Source of the DNA: Ostrinia nubilalis | Taxonomy: Eukaryota > Arthropoda > Insecta > Lepidoptera > Crambidae | DNA length: 64,000 nt | Assembly: GCF_963855985.1 (NCBI RefSeq) | Contig: NC_087119.1 | Coordinates: 6,550,001-6,614,000 of the forward strand | Direction of reading: 5' to 3' | Shown here: in pieces, positions 12,031-24,121 of the stretch | Numbering within the stretch: the stretch's first letter is position 1 | Layout: each line of letters opens with the position of its first letter | The notes under the pieces: model-generated | Seen by the model: the letters and a program-made list of their open reading frames with translations, nothing else | Told to the model about the DNA's origin: nothing | The model's database searches: none | Position numbers and translations under genes: made by a program

Positions 12031-13010
12031 CTTTTCTTAAATCGAAATCTCTAAATGCTTGAGTAAGGTAAATAAGAAAATAGGAATGGCTACGGGATAC
12101 GGAATATAGAGTACCCAAGAGACTTGGAAAGTTCCGACTGGCATTTGTTCATTCGATTTTGTAAAGAAAATCGGTTTCAGGGGATGCATTGTCCATTTCT
12201 TGTTGTGTGTGTTTCAACGCCATTCTACATACAAAATGTGTTCTGGTCTCATACCATGTCAACTATATCATATTATTATCTGATATTAATGAACAGGTGA
12301 ACCAACTTCACTGTGAAAGAAAAATAAAAAATCCACTATGTGCTTTTATGGAATTTTTCAGTGCACAGAAACCGTCTTTGAGTCGGTAAACTACAATAAA
12401 TAAAACTTTTAGAGGTAGGCGGCACACCACTATTCCGTTGAAAAACTGACGCCGGTATTAAAAAACATTACTATGAGGTCTCACAGTGCGCGTGGACGCA
12501 CAGGGTGACACACGAACCAATCACAGAGCTCTATTCAACGCTGTGCATTCGATTTGCTATCGTTTGTGAATACGGGCGTGAATCTTTTACCACTACAAGC
12601 ACTCCAGCTTGATGTGTCATGTCACACACATTCACCTTGCGGTACAATAATGGAATGTTTCAGGCTTTCCATTTTCCGAAGGTTCCACATCCACTCTGAG
12701 CGGCGCGACCCGTTTATTAATTACTGGTGCATTTTCCAGCGTTTTCAATTAAGACTCTGTCAGTTCCCAGAGCGTCGAACAAAGGATCACTCCGACAGGC
12801 ATGTCAGTGGAAATGTTAACACAATACAGCTCGGCGCAGCAAACTACATAGTGGGCAAAATCAACAGTTTTCATTTGAATTTGCAATGAAAACTGACGAT
12901 TTTGCAGTTGACATTTTATTATTTTTATTTTACTATACATTTATTTTCTTTTGCAACACAACAGTATCACAGGTTGTGTATGAGTGTTCATAAGTATAAA
13001 GTTCATTAAC
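12031..13010. other. Intergenic, no gene recognised
   Basis: Overlapping opposite-strand frames at 12554-12889 and 12749-12940 show no recognisable domain or coding bias and are not called. Confidence 0.5.
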
Positions 13011-13200
13011 TACCAATAGATGGCGCTGTGCTTACTTAGCTCGCGCAAGTGAAATATTCCGCAGGCTCTTTATATAGTAAAATCGCCTTGTATGAAATTG
13101 ACTATCTTGGGAATAATATCCCAAACCCGTTAACCCGTCCCAAGGACATGGCCTGAGCCGAGCTCCGAGCCTAACGTGTCGCCCTCAGGCCGCGTCCGTA
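13011..13200 (+). repeat. Dispersed repeat with AGATGGCGCTGT core, copy 2
   Basis: Matches 2690-2870: the same 'ccaatagatggcgctgtgc', 'agctcgcgcaagtgaa', 'tagtaaaatcg' and 'ggcctgagccgag' blocks in the same order. Core 13013-13025. Confidence 0.65.
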
Positions 13201-15784
13201 GTCCCCTCGATCGAGGCCACTAGAGTGCGCCCGCCGTAGGCTGGACCTTGGTTCAACACCCCAATGGGCAACACTATTTGGGTCATCACTGATCGGGCGC
13301 CTTATTCGCTCGATCTGATCTCGATCGACGTCGGTCTGCCACCGACAATCGCCGAACGGCTATAAGAGTACCTTCTGTGCTCTCCACTATGCTTAGTGAA
13401 GCTGGAAAAGCTCTTAAAACTACCAGCGCGCGTCCCTTTAAAAAAAGGGGACCAATATACCGTTGTTTGTGAAGTTGACTTTTATTTCACAAAGCAACCT
13501 ACAATTCCCTCCGCTGGACCTGGGGTGTGTACAGGTTGTGTTTCCTGAAATCTATTAATTTTGACATTAATATTTCTGGGTTAGTTATCTCTGGGTTGGT
13601 TGCAAGTGCTAGCACTTGGCGTAATCTGAGTAAATTGGTCCATTGGAGAAATTCGACCATAGCAGTAAAATTTTATTTTCCAAAATGAGTGAGTAATCAA
13701 TGCCTACCTAATCCTCGGTAAGTACAACTTCTGCACGTGACTACTCTACGCTAACGCATTCTTCCTTTCATACCAACAATGAATCCGTGGCAGGACGCGC
13801 TCGCTTATTCAATTAATCAATTGAGTTCAGGTGCAGCAGTGTGCATAGACCGAAGCAGGTCAATCGGCACTTAGGGGACTAGATGCTTCGGCGGAGATTG
13901 CTTTGAGTACACAGTTACGCAACTTTATTTGCTGATGGACTGAATGATACTATATCCTTGAGCCTGTTTCGTGTGACTGAAGTGTATGTACCTACACTTT
14001 GTTTGTAGGGTAATTAGTACTAATTAGATACGGTATTGACGTGTGGTTCTGAGTCTGACAGAGTAGAAATCTTTTCGCGGATGCCGCAAAAAGCGATTAG
14101 GGGACATGTTATAATCAAGCATTTCTAACCAGTCAGATGGGAAATTCTTCCATCCTCTGCTAAAATTGTAGAAGGTCGTGCTCCTGCAGTGGAGATTAAA
14201 TGATCTGATAATGAGGACATAATTAACTACACCCTAATTGTGATTGTGAAAAGAACTAAAATGATTCAAATAAATGCTCTGGTTCACAGTATTGCTATTT
14301 TCACTTGTAACTTTCACTCTGTAATTTGGTTTTTATTTGTGACAGCTGCATCAATAGCGATGTGCCGGTCGAATTTGTCCCATTGTCTGCTGACAATCAC
14401 ACCACCACCACAGTTACGAATGTTTTATTTTTTGTGTAACACCAAAATGATATCAAGTTCGTGCAGAAATGTTGCCCATTCAAATACATATTAGAAGAAT
14501 TCTTTGTTATGTTTCAGATTTGTGCCGTGTTGAAGCGAGCTGAAAGTTTGCTACGAATGACATCATACCCATATTGACCCATACATAACGGAGGTACTAC
14601 ACAATATCTTACATACTCGTAATCGTAGTTCTCGTAAGTACTTTTAATACAATTATACCTACCTAACTGGTGTTAACTATAATGCTGAAACACCTATAGT
14701 GTCGTAATTGTAACACTACTGTTGAACTCGTTAAATCAGAGAGTAAATTTTCCTTATTCAACCGTAGCCGTAGGTTTGTTGTTCATTGTTCTTGTTCACT
14801 GGAAGCTGATAAAATTATAACGAACTGGCTGAATTAACATTAAGGAAATTATCTACGAAAATAGCCTAAACTAAAAGCCATGGTCGCTAAGGCTGATTTT
14901 CACGTGTTAAGTAGATAAGTAGGAAACTAAATTTTAACTTAATTTTTAGTGATTAATGGCGTGTAAGTAAACACACAATTTAGTAGCAAGTGGCAAGTTA
15001 AAATTTAGTTGTCAACTAAATTTTAAGCAGCAAGTACTGTTTACATGCAATTTAATCGCTTAAAATTAAATGAGGATCATTTCGATTTTTAGCTGTGAAT
15101 GCAGTTTTATAGGGCTAAGAAATCCTTAACACACAGTCCAAAAATTTTTGTTCTACGACAAAAATTGACGAAGTTATGGCCAAATTACTAAAAAAGTTCA
15201 CTGACCGCCCGGGGCGGGGACGATGACGTCACTATATCCGATCCGAACGCTGCCGGCGTACTGCGTGGATAGAAAATATTTTTTTCTAGCCAACTATCAG
15301 TTTTAGAGAAAAACTTGTAATGACATTTATTCATCAGAATAAAGTAAGTTATCGATAGGTAATTTTAAAAAATAGAAATTGTGCAAAATAACGCAAAAAA
15401 TCCATACGCTCATACGATTCAATGGAACTCAGAGACGCGATTGGGGTCTCCGCGGTGGTATATTTGGCGATTTATTCAAATAGTGTTCATAAGTGTTGTT
15501 AGAGTCATATCTTCTTCCAAGTAAAATATACCTTATTGTTAGAAGTAAAAATTTATTTACTACTAACCATAAGGTATAGCTGAGGCAGTTACACTCTGGC
15601 TAGGCTACAAGACATTGCTATGAAGATCATTTCGATGTACACGCAATACCTACCCGTTATTTAGTTTTTCTGAGTTAAACCTACGTACCTACCTATCTAT
15701 TCGCCGTTCCCATGGGCGGGCCAGCTGCTGCAGGAAAGGACAGCTGCTCCCTCCTGGAAATCTATTTATTTTAATCTTAGCCTA
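13201..15784. other. Intergenic; short palindrome at 14998-15026
   Basis: No gene recognised. Around 14900-15060 lies an imperfect inverted repeat with a perfect core: 13-bp arms ttaaaatttagtt / aactaaattttaa, 3-base loop. Nothing else is supported. Confidence 0.5.
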
Positions 15785-16112
15785 GAAGTTGGGTATGACT
15801 CCCCCGCCCCCCTCCTCTCCCCAGGTCATAAGCTGGGCATGACTTCCCCCTCGGCCAGAAGTTGGGTATGATTTACCCCCCCCCCCCCCCCAGGCCCGAA
15901 ACTGGGTATGACTTGACCCCTCCCCCTCCCCCCAGGCCAGAAGCTGGGTAAGGCTTGCCCCTCCCCCCAGGCCATAAGCATAAGCTGGATATGACTCCCC
16001 TTCGGCCAGAAGCTGAAGTATGACACCCCCCCCCCCCATGCCAGAAATGACAGAAACTGGGTATGACTTGCCTCTCCCCCCCCTCCCACCAAGGCCAGAA
16101 GCTGGGTAAGGC
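15785..16112. repeat. C-rich minisatellite (~40-bp unit)
   Basis: About eight diverged units built on 'ggccagaagctgggtatgac' plus a run of 6-18 C. The minus strand carries many G-runs. Its three open minus-strand frames (15782-16121) are low-complexity translations of the repeat, not genes. Confidence 0.85.
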
Positions 16113-16114
16113 TT

Positions 16115-16855
16115 CATACAAAAGGATTTTCCCGGTAATTCCTGTTCCTGTGGGAATTTCGGGAATTATTTTCTTAGTGCACCTCTACGGTACCTAACCC
16201 TTATAAATTTCAAGTGCCTACGTTTAGCCGTTTAGGCTGTGCGTGGGTATGTCAGTGAGTCAGTCATACAAAAGGAATTTCCCGTTAATTCCAGTTCCCG
16301 TGGGAATTTTGCAATATCCTGTTGTAACTAAGCTTTAAGTTTACTAAGGTACCTGCATGCCAAATTTTAAGCGTCTAACTTACGCGGTTTAGATATTTTC
16401 ATACAAATGTTTTTTCCCGCTAACTCCCGTTCCCGTGAGAATTTTGCAATATCCTGTTGTAACTAAGCTTTAAATTTACTAAGGTACCTGCATGCCAAAT
16501 TTCAAGCGTCTATGTTACGTGGCTTAGATTTTTTCATACAAATGTTTTTTCTCGCTAATTCCCGTTCCCGTAGGAATTTTGCAATATCCTGTTATAACTA
16601 AGCTTTAAGTTTACTAAGGTACCTGCTTGCCAAATTTCAAGCGTCTAACTTAAGCGGTTTAGATTTTTCATACAAAAGGATTTTCCCGCTAATGCCCGTT
16701 CCCGTGGGAATTCCTAAGTATCCTATAACCTGCCCAGGAGTATGAAGAATAATTGTACCAAGTTTCGTTAAAATCCGTCAAGTAGTTTTTGTTTCTATAA
16801 GGAACATACAGACAGACAGACAGACAAAAATTTTACTGATTGCATTTTTGGCATC
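16115..16855 (+). repeat. ~135-bp tandem array and retroelement-like tail
   Basis: Units start 'cataca' at 16115, 16265, 16400, 16535 and 16669 and share 'ttcccgtgggaattttgcaa' and 'aaggtacctgcatgcc'. The last unit runs into 'gtaccaagtttcgttaaaat' and (gaca)n. I cannot assign the family; the terminal block looks like the 3' end of a lepidopteran interspersed repeat. Confidence 0.7.
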
Positions 16856-16859
16856 AGTA

Positions 16860-18340
16860 TCGATCACTAATCACCCCCTGATAGTTATTTTGAAAAGGGA
16901 CAATATTATTTGATCCTCTAAAAACTAATTGATCTTTTTTGTATGTGCACTTTTAAAAATATATGATGTGTTTTATTATATTTTATCTTTATATTTATTA
17001 TTGGGTCTATATTAGTTGATCTACGGATAAATTATGAATGATCTTCATTTAAGGTAACATAATATTTATGTTTAACATACTCTTTTAATATTTAGTAAAC
17101 AAAAATAATATTTGATCCTCTTTTTTAGTTATTGATCTTTAATTTTGTTAATTTGATGATTTTTATATCAAGTTTGCCTTTTAATATTGATCACCTAATA
17201 AATACATTTCGATCTAAGTATAACTTAACTTTAAAATATATTTGATCTATCTAAAAATATTATTGGTTAATATTTTTAATTAAAAAATATCTTTTAATTT
17301 ACTCGATACTTTGTGGTTGAGTGACAATCGTCCGTCATTGGTCGTTTATTGAGTTGGCCAAGGGCTTAGCGGCCAATAAGCAAGCAGAATGGTACATTGC
17401 CATGTTTGTTTAAATTACAAGCTTTGCTTAGTTTGGGACTAGAGGCGCTATGTAAAATAATTTTATACTTCTGGCATCCCTGAACCTGACATCATAATTT
17501 TTACCTCTTTATTTTTTTTCAAATCGCATGGTTGATTTTCTCATAAGTATACCGATCTCGACCGTGATCAGTGACCATAGAGTCATCTGTCAACGGGTCT
17601 ATTAGACCCGATAAAAGCACTAAACGATATTTTTTTACTTTTAGTGCGACATCGGGTCGTAAGGACCTGATAAGTTTTTTTTTTCCAAATATTTACTGTG
17701 TTTGACGAAACAATTGCAAAACAATATTTATCTTTCGTACTACTGAAAAGACCGAATATATCCATCCCGCACCAAAGCATGCAGCACCTAAGGTCAATTC
17801 GACCCGATAACGTAGTGTGAACGTGTTAAGTATACTTTTTTAAATAAAAAATAAATCTTTGAACATCAAGTGCCTTTAAATAGTTTCCATCCTTTGAAGA
17901 CAATTTAATAAAAAAAAGTACCATAACATAATTATTTTGAAGATTATTTGATATAGACAAAAAAATAATTTATACAAATCAAATTATTTAAAAAAGTATC
18001 ACAATATTGAATATTTGGTGCTCATTTCTCTTATTTTTGAGGACCAACAAGTAACGATCAGATATAATTTTTACATCTCAAATTTTTTTTGCGTAGCCCA
18101 AAAGAGATTAAAATATCGATCGATTTCATTTATTTTATGTCTCAAGAAAGAGGATCAATCATTAAAATAGATGACCATTTAGATTTTTTTATTTGCCGTT
18201 TTAGCTAATTTAAAAAGATCATTTAAATACATGCCTTTTGAAAATATATTTCATGTACAGAATTGATCTCTCTACAGATTTATTATAAGTATAGATAATA
18301 GAAAGTATGTGAAGCTCGCTTCCACCTTCAGCCTGATCAT
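16860..18340. repeat. AT-rich block with repeated GATC motifs
   Basis: About 17-18 GATC sites, many as ttgatc or gaggatcaa, occur in 1.48 kb on both strands; about six would be expected by chance. There is no coding frame. It probably includes a non-autonomous element, but no TIR was pinned down. The block 18310-18355 carries a 'ccttcagcctgatcatcact' tail common to lepidopteran LINEs (from memory). Confidence 0.45.
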
Positions 18341-18945
18341 CACTTACCATCAGGTATCGCGACTTCTAATAACTGTACTCTTATACCATACCTCATACTT
18401 AAATTTAATTAATACTTAAAAAATAAATACTACTCAAATACTCTTGCCTCAAATGACTGTTCCATAATAAAAATATATTCGGCGACAATTTAGTGCAGGA
18501 GCATTTTTTTATTTTATTTGAACTTATAATTTTTGGAATAATTTTTGAACTTTTAAACAATTTATGTAAAAGATACGATGATGAAATGAAAACGTATAGG
18601 ATAAAAAACAAAGAAACATGTCGATACGAAACTGCAATTAAACTTGCACAATCAGATATTTTACAAGTAATTTAATACTAATTGCTTGAATGAGTCAGTG
18701 GAGCACTTCACAAAACGTTTGCCGACTTTGTGGATCAAGAGGAGTTTATTATGGTAAATTAATAATATTTTTAAAAGTGAGCAATTATTAGTGAAAAAGT
18801 AATAGTTTTATCATTTGAAAAAAGTTTAATTCATGAACAATAACTTTTAACAAGGTCTAAAACATGCGTTTTTTGCTTCGGGAAAAGGTCGTCGCATTCA
18901 ACCCGGAAAGGGATGGAAGACAATGCTTGGCTAGCCTCTTGTCTA
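18341..18945. other. Intergenic, no gene recognised
   Basis: AT-rich; overlapping opposite-strand frames around 18405-18675 have no recognisable content. Confidence 0.45.
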
Positions 18946-19410
18946 CAGGGTGGAATTTTGTAATGCCACCTGGAGGGAAAGTACTCTTAATATTGTAGAT
19001 AGAACATTTCTCGCAAAGAAAACATTCCTTTATTTTTGAAAACAAATAGAACTGCATTCAAAGATTTCCAAAAATTTGCTTGCCACACCCGGGAATCGAA
19101 CCAACTAAAATCTGTTAAAAATTACACCCTGTATATTTTTTTACATCGATCGTTAGGATTAAGTATAAGGATGAAATCTCTCTAACAAACTTGAAAAATC
19201 AATGAAAGGAAAACCATGAAATCTTAAATTATATTTTAATTAATGTAACTACAAACTGTATGGTAGTGAATTTTCGAAAATTTTTCGAAAAACTTTGAAT
19301 GCAGTTCACTTTCTTTTCAAAAATAAAGGAATGTTTTCTTTGAGTAAAATTTTCTATCTACAGTATTAAGAGCACTTTCCCTCCAGGTGGCATTACAAAA
19401 TTTCACCCTG
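18946..19410. mobile_element. 465-bp foldback element with CAGGGTG ends
   Basis: Left arm 18946-~19065 (cagggtggaattttgtaatg...) is repeated inverted at ~19286-19410; TA lies outside both ends. A third end-like sequence (caccctg, then ta) at 19128-19134 and a partial SINE B-box (ggttcgattcccgg on minus, 19085-19105) lie in the middle, suggesting a nested or duplicated structure. Confidence 0.65.
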
Positions 19411-19878
19411 TATAGTGCACTTAAACAGTGCATTTATTTGAACGTTAGATCCTACGAATTTTGACGTTTTCCACAGGTATAATGAACACCAGAGTTAGTT
19501 AGACTTCCAATACTGCAAATAATCACTGTATACATTATTATCTACTGTTTTCTGATGTTAATCTACACAATATTGCTTTTCAACTCGTTTAGAAACGATC
19601 TCATTTCATCAAATCTAAATTTTATAAAATGTAAATCAGCTTTGTAAATATAAACGTTACAGCTATTATTGACTTTTTTATTATAATATATTCTTACTTA
19701 TGTTTCATGCATCCCGTGTTTCCTTGTGCTAGTTTTACTAACGCTATTAAATAAATTATGTATTTATATTTAACTTACGTAGGTATGACTACTAAATAAT
19801 TCTAGTAAGGCAGTTGTGTTAGTGATGTTTTAAAAGGGTGAAAAATATTGTTTAAGAGTTGAACAAGTTTATTATTAG
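19411..19878. other. Intergenic, nothing recognised
   Basis: AT-rich; no supported feature. Confidence 0.5.
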
Positions 19879-19994
19879 GGCTGAGTTGCACCACCAAACT
19901 TTGACCGTAACTATAACGATAACCGGTGATTTTTGTATGGAGCTTGACCGATTTTTGACGTTTGTTACAGTCAAAGTGGTGGTGCAACCCAGCC
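19879..19994. mobile_element. MITE, GGCTGAGTTGCACC family, copy B
   Basis: Nearly symmetric ends ggctgagttgcaccacc / ggtggtgcaacccagcc enclose 'ccgtaactataacgataacc' and 'tttttgtatggagcttgac'. The shortest intact copy here. Confidence 0.8.
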
Positions 19995-20050
19995 TAAGAG
20001 TTGCAATATGAATATGCCGATTTTTTCTTCAAATTATTATAACGTGCCTA

Positions 20051-20190
20051 CTAGCGGCCGCCTGCGACTTCGTACGCGTGGATCGTTTTACCTCCTTAGG
20101 GGTTGAATTTTGCAAAATCCCGTCTTAGTGAGCACCCGTTCTAAAAGCAAAATTTAAGACTCCTAGCACTTGTAGTTTCTGAGATGAGTC
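20051..20190 (-). mobile_element. CTAG-ending repeat, minus strand, 3' part
   Basis: On the minus strand it ends 'cgtacgaagtcgcaggcggccgCTAG' followed by T, like the repeats at 5346, 10751 and 33830. The upstream portion (gggattttgcaaaattcaac) is a familiar lepidopteran repeat; its 5' limit is not clear. Confidence 0.55.
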
Positions 20191-20232
20191 ATTCCTTTTG
20201 TAGATTATAGACAAAGATATTATTATTGTAAG

Positions 20233-20240
20233 GTACCTAC
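20233..20240. repeat. 8-bp target site duplication, left (gtacctac)
   Basis: Identical to 21373-21380. Eight-base duplication is the hAT-superfamily hallmark. Confidence 0.9.
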
Positions 20241-21372
20241 TAGGGATGTTGCGAATATTCGCATCCGCATCCGCATATGCGGAACATTCGCATTGATTTT
20301 GACATTCGCATCCGCATCCGCATCCGCATAAATCTACGAGGATCTGATGCGGATGCGGATTTGTGGCAGGTCGCGACAAGAAAGAAAGGGGCAGTCCCGG
20401 CTGGTGGCGCGCGTCAACCGAATGTGTTGATTGACCAATAGGAAAGCAATGATTTTTGTTTTTGGACCTCAGTGAATCGGTGACGGTGGCGCGTCTTGCT
20501 ATTGTTTTGTTGTAATTACTAGTGAGTAGTTGTGACAAGTGACAAGAACTGAAGCGTACGTTTGATTTTATTGTGGTTTTTGTTAAGAACTGAACTAACT
20601 GTATTGTTTAACGTAATACGTAATACTTTCATTCGTATTACGAACCTTAAGTAAAGTTTTATTTACTATTTGGATAAGTGAACTATGCCAACACCTACGC
20701 AAAGTGAAATTTGGACGTATTTCAAACCTGTGGACAACGACCGGGAGAAATCGCAATGTAAAATATGTAACAAAACATATTCGCGGAAGGGCCGAACAAC
20801 ATCGTCATTAATAAATCATTTGAAATCAATGCACGCTAAGGAGTTTGCTTTGTTTGAAAAAGCAAATAACGAAAAGCTACAGAAAATAAAAAATGATGCC
20901 GGTGTAAGTTATATTTTATGCAATATTTTTTTTGTTAAGTCGGGCGTTTATTATTGTCTGACATCGCTGATTTATCCTTATGCTATTATAGTAGTTTTGG
21001 GTAATTATATAGGTAGCTATTTAAAAACTTGTAATTTCTTTAATAAGGGCCGTTCCTACGAGTTGCGTAAAATGAATTTTGAATCCAAAATCTTAGATTT
21101 GTCATATGAACTAAAATTTAGCTAAAAGTGTAGTTTAAGACAGTTTTTCAAATTTAATTATTAAGTTATATAATAATTACTAAAAGTAATTCATTCTCTA
21201 CTTTATTATTAAATAAAAAATGATAAATAAGGCTGTGTTTCTTTCTCTACTAAAACAACACTTAAGTTTTTTGTACAGATCCGCATCCGCATCCGCGGAT
21301 GTGAGCCTCTTAAAATCCGCATCCGCATCCGCATCCGCGGATGTGGAAAAAAGTGGATCCGCAACATCCCTA
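20241..21372. mobile_element. hAT element, 1132 bp, non-autonomous
   Basis: Perfect 13-bp TIRs tagggatgttgcg / cgcaacatcccta and an 8-bp target duplication define the element to the base. Both subterminal regions are arrays of atccgc/gcggat hexamers (20263-20360 and 21281-21360). The interior has one credible frame, a BED zinc-finger exon at 20685, and no catalytic transposase domain. Confidence 0.9.
20685..21125 (+). CDS. BED-type zinc finger, N-terminal exon of a hAT transposase (partial)
   Basis: The first ~73 codons encode a BED finger: W10 in the conserved aromatic position, then C25-x2-C28, H45-x4-H50, followed by a basic helix-like stretch. BED fingers bind transposon ends. At 20904 a consensus donor gtaagt follows an in-frame Gly codon, so the true exon probably ends at 20903; the remaining ~73 codons to the stop at 21125 read as intron-like, AT-rich sequence. 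The DDE and dimerisation regions of a hAT transposase (usually 500-700 residues) are absent, so the element cannot move itself. The product, if made, would be a DNA-binding fragment able to recognise the element's own subterminal repeats (inference). Confidence 0.65.
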   Translation: MPTPTQSEIWTYFKPVDNDREKSQCKICNKTYSRKGRTTSSLINHLKSMHAKEFALFEKANNEKLQKIKNDAGVSYILCNIFFVKSGVYYCLTSLIYPYAIIVVLGNYIGSYLKTCNFFNKGRSYELRKMNFESKILDLSYELKFS

Positions 21373-21380
21373 GTACCTAC
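21373..21380. repeat. 8-bp target site duplication, right (gtacctac)
   Basis: Pairs with 20233-20240 across the hAT element. Confidence 0.9.
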
Positions 21381-22440
21381 ATAAATATTTTTCTTATTTC
21401 TTTTCAATAGAAATAGATCTTCAAAAACAGCTCATCCTAAGTAAGTGGTATTCGTTTCCACTATTTATTTCCTATTCCTATAATATACCTAGGCATAGCT
21501 TAAAATCTACCCAAAATATTTCAAAAATATTTGATTGGCAAAATGCAATTTCGTTAAACTCTCAATACGGCAATTTCATACTTTGTCGGATTTCAGTTTT
21601 TTTACTTTGGCTATTTTTAATTTTTACCTTACAATCACAACCGTCACCTTGCTGGAGTACGCTGCTATCTTTGACTAAATTAAACTTGAAATTAAAAAGT
21701 ACCACAACTACTAACCCCAGTAACTGAGTCACAGTTGCGTCACTTTTCAGTTTCAGTTGCACCATTTGCCTTGGACCTTACTGGAAATCTTATAAAAGCA
21801 GCAGCTTTTCTTGAACTCACATATTTTAAGAAGTCTATTGGGTAACTGTGATTTGTTGTATTTTGTAGATACACATTAATCACAGTAATCATTTAACTCC
21901 ATGAATGAACAGAGCGTATTGAGTAGCGTCCTGCGTTCTCACATCATTGCCCAATACAATCAACAATAGTAAACAAGTAATTTGATTGACTTTTTTATTT
22001 GTTCTACTTTTTGCAGTTAAGTTTATTGATGTTTATAATTAATTTTGTTTATCGTATGTTTTTGACGCAGTCCTAATTTTGTAGTGTTATGTAGTTTAAA
22101 CCGCTACAAGAGCCTGCTCTTCAGTGTGGCCACAGACTCCCAGTCACCTAATAGTTCTTATAGCTTACGAGTTAATTGCCTCGCAAACTTACAAAAATTG
22201 TATGACGAGTGGATATCCTCTATATTAAATCTACCTATTGTAGTCTACTTATTGTAGGTGGTCTATGCAAAATACCAGCCCCTTCTTATACAGACGGAAA
22301 AATAAAACGATACCGCCATCTAAAAGCGTACAGCGCCATCTGTCGGGGACAAACTCTTCAGCTTTATAATATTAGTAAGTAATAGTAAAACTTACTAGGT
22401 ATAGGTAAATAAAATTACACTAGGTACGGAAGATGGTACG
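21381..22440. other. Intergenic with two AGATGG-type motifs
   Basis: No gene recognised. 22311-22346 carries two minus-strand AGATGGCG cores 20 bp apart (cgccatct at 22314, gcgccatctg at 22333). Confidence 0.5.
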
Positions 22441-22506
22441 GGCTAGTTCAGTGATTCGTCCCACAACAGGTTCGTCCCAGTGGGACGAAATCACTGAACT
22501 AAGCCA
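22441..22506. repeat. Short inverted repeat shared with 8757-8806
   Basis: Arms agttcagtgattcgtcccac (22445-22464) and its near-complement (22480-22500) with a short loop. The same ~50 bp occurs in reverse orientation beside the 8590-8756 hairpin, so it is a small dispersed palindromic repeat. Confidence 0.65.
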
Positions 22507-22899
22507 TGGTACGGACATGGTACCTAAATACCTAATCCAACCAAAACAGGTACAAAATATGTACTCTGTAGGTACCGATAAAAATACTATTCGTATTAAG
22601 TGGTTGGTCATTAGTTTAATTAACCCCCAATTAGTTCATCGCGCACCGATTACAGATAATGCGGCTAGTGACGTCATTTTTAGTGTATTAGCACAAAAAA
22701 GTTATTTTTATTTTCACGTCGGAAAGGTGACTAAATTGTTTTTCACTTCAAGAAGTATAAAACCGACGAAAGTTTGTACGGGAAGCAACATTTTACTCTA
22801 TTAACCAATATGAGGATGGGTAGCTTGTAAATTTTTTTTCTTTACAATGTTTGTAATTTTGTATACAGGGATGACATTGAAATCGTTGGCATCCTTTTA

Positions 22900-23295
22900 A
22901 AAACTAAGACTCTACTCATGATACATAGTACGTTCCCTGAGTATGAGACAAATCCAATATATGAAAACAGAGCTGGCGTCCCTCCCGTCAGCCAATCCTA
23001 GAAAAGGGCGCTGGAGACAGAGGAATCGCTACAAATATTGTGCGTTCCGAAGTCCCAACGTGCGATTGAAAATAAAGAAAGGACATCACAGTCGGATGCA
23101 ACCTTAGCTTTATGCTTACAATAATCAAGTTATAGACGGGGGGATCATTCATCAGAAAAAAAATATTAAATGAGTAAAAAATTTTAATCGGTTACATTAT
23201 CCATTCACATCGGCCAGTACAGTCGATAGTATTTCAAGCTTGATGTATCGTGTCGTTTATCGATCCAGACTTTCCAACCAACAGATGGCGCTGTA
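22900..23295 (+). repeat. Dispersed repeat related to 62940-63300, with AGATGGCG core at its end
   Basis: Shares 'ctggcgtcc', 'gaagtccca', 'ggacatcacagtcgg.tgcaacc' in the same order with 62940-63150. It ends near 'ccaacagatggcgctgt' (23278). The frame it spans is not coding. Confidence 0.55.
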
Positions 23296-23985
23296 CGCTT
23301 TAAGTTCGCGGTATGGTTTGATTTATTAATAAAGTACCTAATGAACCTTTGTTACACATGTTATCTGTGTAAGTATTAGATGTAAAACTTAAAATTATGA
23401 AAGTTTGTACAAAAACACTGTTCCTTAAATAAATACTGCTGTTCAAAAATATAATACCTAGCCTACAGGCTATTTTTATGTATTTCAAAATGAATTAATT
23501 AGTTTTTGTTGCAAATTCTATAAAACATTATCCGCAAATCAAGTTTATTTATGTAAATACCTAGCAGCCTTATTCCGACTTCATTTCTCGGACTAAAAAA
23601 ATTATACCAACCGAATTGAAACCTTCTCCTTTTGTTCAAGTCGGTTAAAAAGGGTGGTCGTAGTAATAAGAAATACAATGCAACATGTAATTTAAAATTT
23701 GTAAGGAACTTCCCATACACGGCTTGTGGTTACCCTGGTTCCTGTCGCGCGATAACGCGTGTTCGGTGACGCACAGGATTTTAAATTTGAATAAAAACTT
23801 GTTCGTTATGACACGTACCTACACGTGCTATGAGCCAGAAATGAAAAGAAAGTTGGCAACATTAATATTATTATTACGATAACTTAATAGATTTACTTTT
23901 ACTAAAATACTAACTCACTAACGCTTTTAGACACGTAAATCTACAGGGATGCCTATGAATTTTGTAATTCGTTCGTTCGTTTCAG
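23296..23985. other. Intergenic, nothing recognised
   Basis: AT-rich; small minus-strand frames at 23300-23720 have no recognisable domain. Confidence 0.5.
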
Positions 23986-24121
23986 CCGAATGACGTCCAC
24001 TGCTGGATAAAGGCCGTCCTGCGCTGCCCGCATCCAGGCTCTTCCCGCGACCTTCACCAGATCGTCGGTCCACCTAGTAGGAGGCCTGCGCACGCTACGT
24101 CTTCCAGCCCGTGGATTTTGT
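23986..24121 (-). repeat. 3' end of an RTE-clade retrotransposon, minus strand
   Basis: (cgtt)n leads into 'tcagccgaatgacgtccact' and 'aggaggcctgcgcacgctac', the conserved 3' tail of lepidopteran RTE elements (from memory). Only the tail remains; related tails are at 49497 (+), 57784 (-) and 58964 (-). Confidence 0.65.

Noticed and set aside
15782..16121. Overlapping Gly/Ser/Pro-rich frames on the minus strand
   Set aside because: Low-complexity by-products of the C-rich minisatellite, open in three frames at once.
22433..22804. 123-codon plus-strand frame
   Set aside because: It overlaps the palindromic repeat at 22445-22500 and has no domain; its antisense is also partly open.
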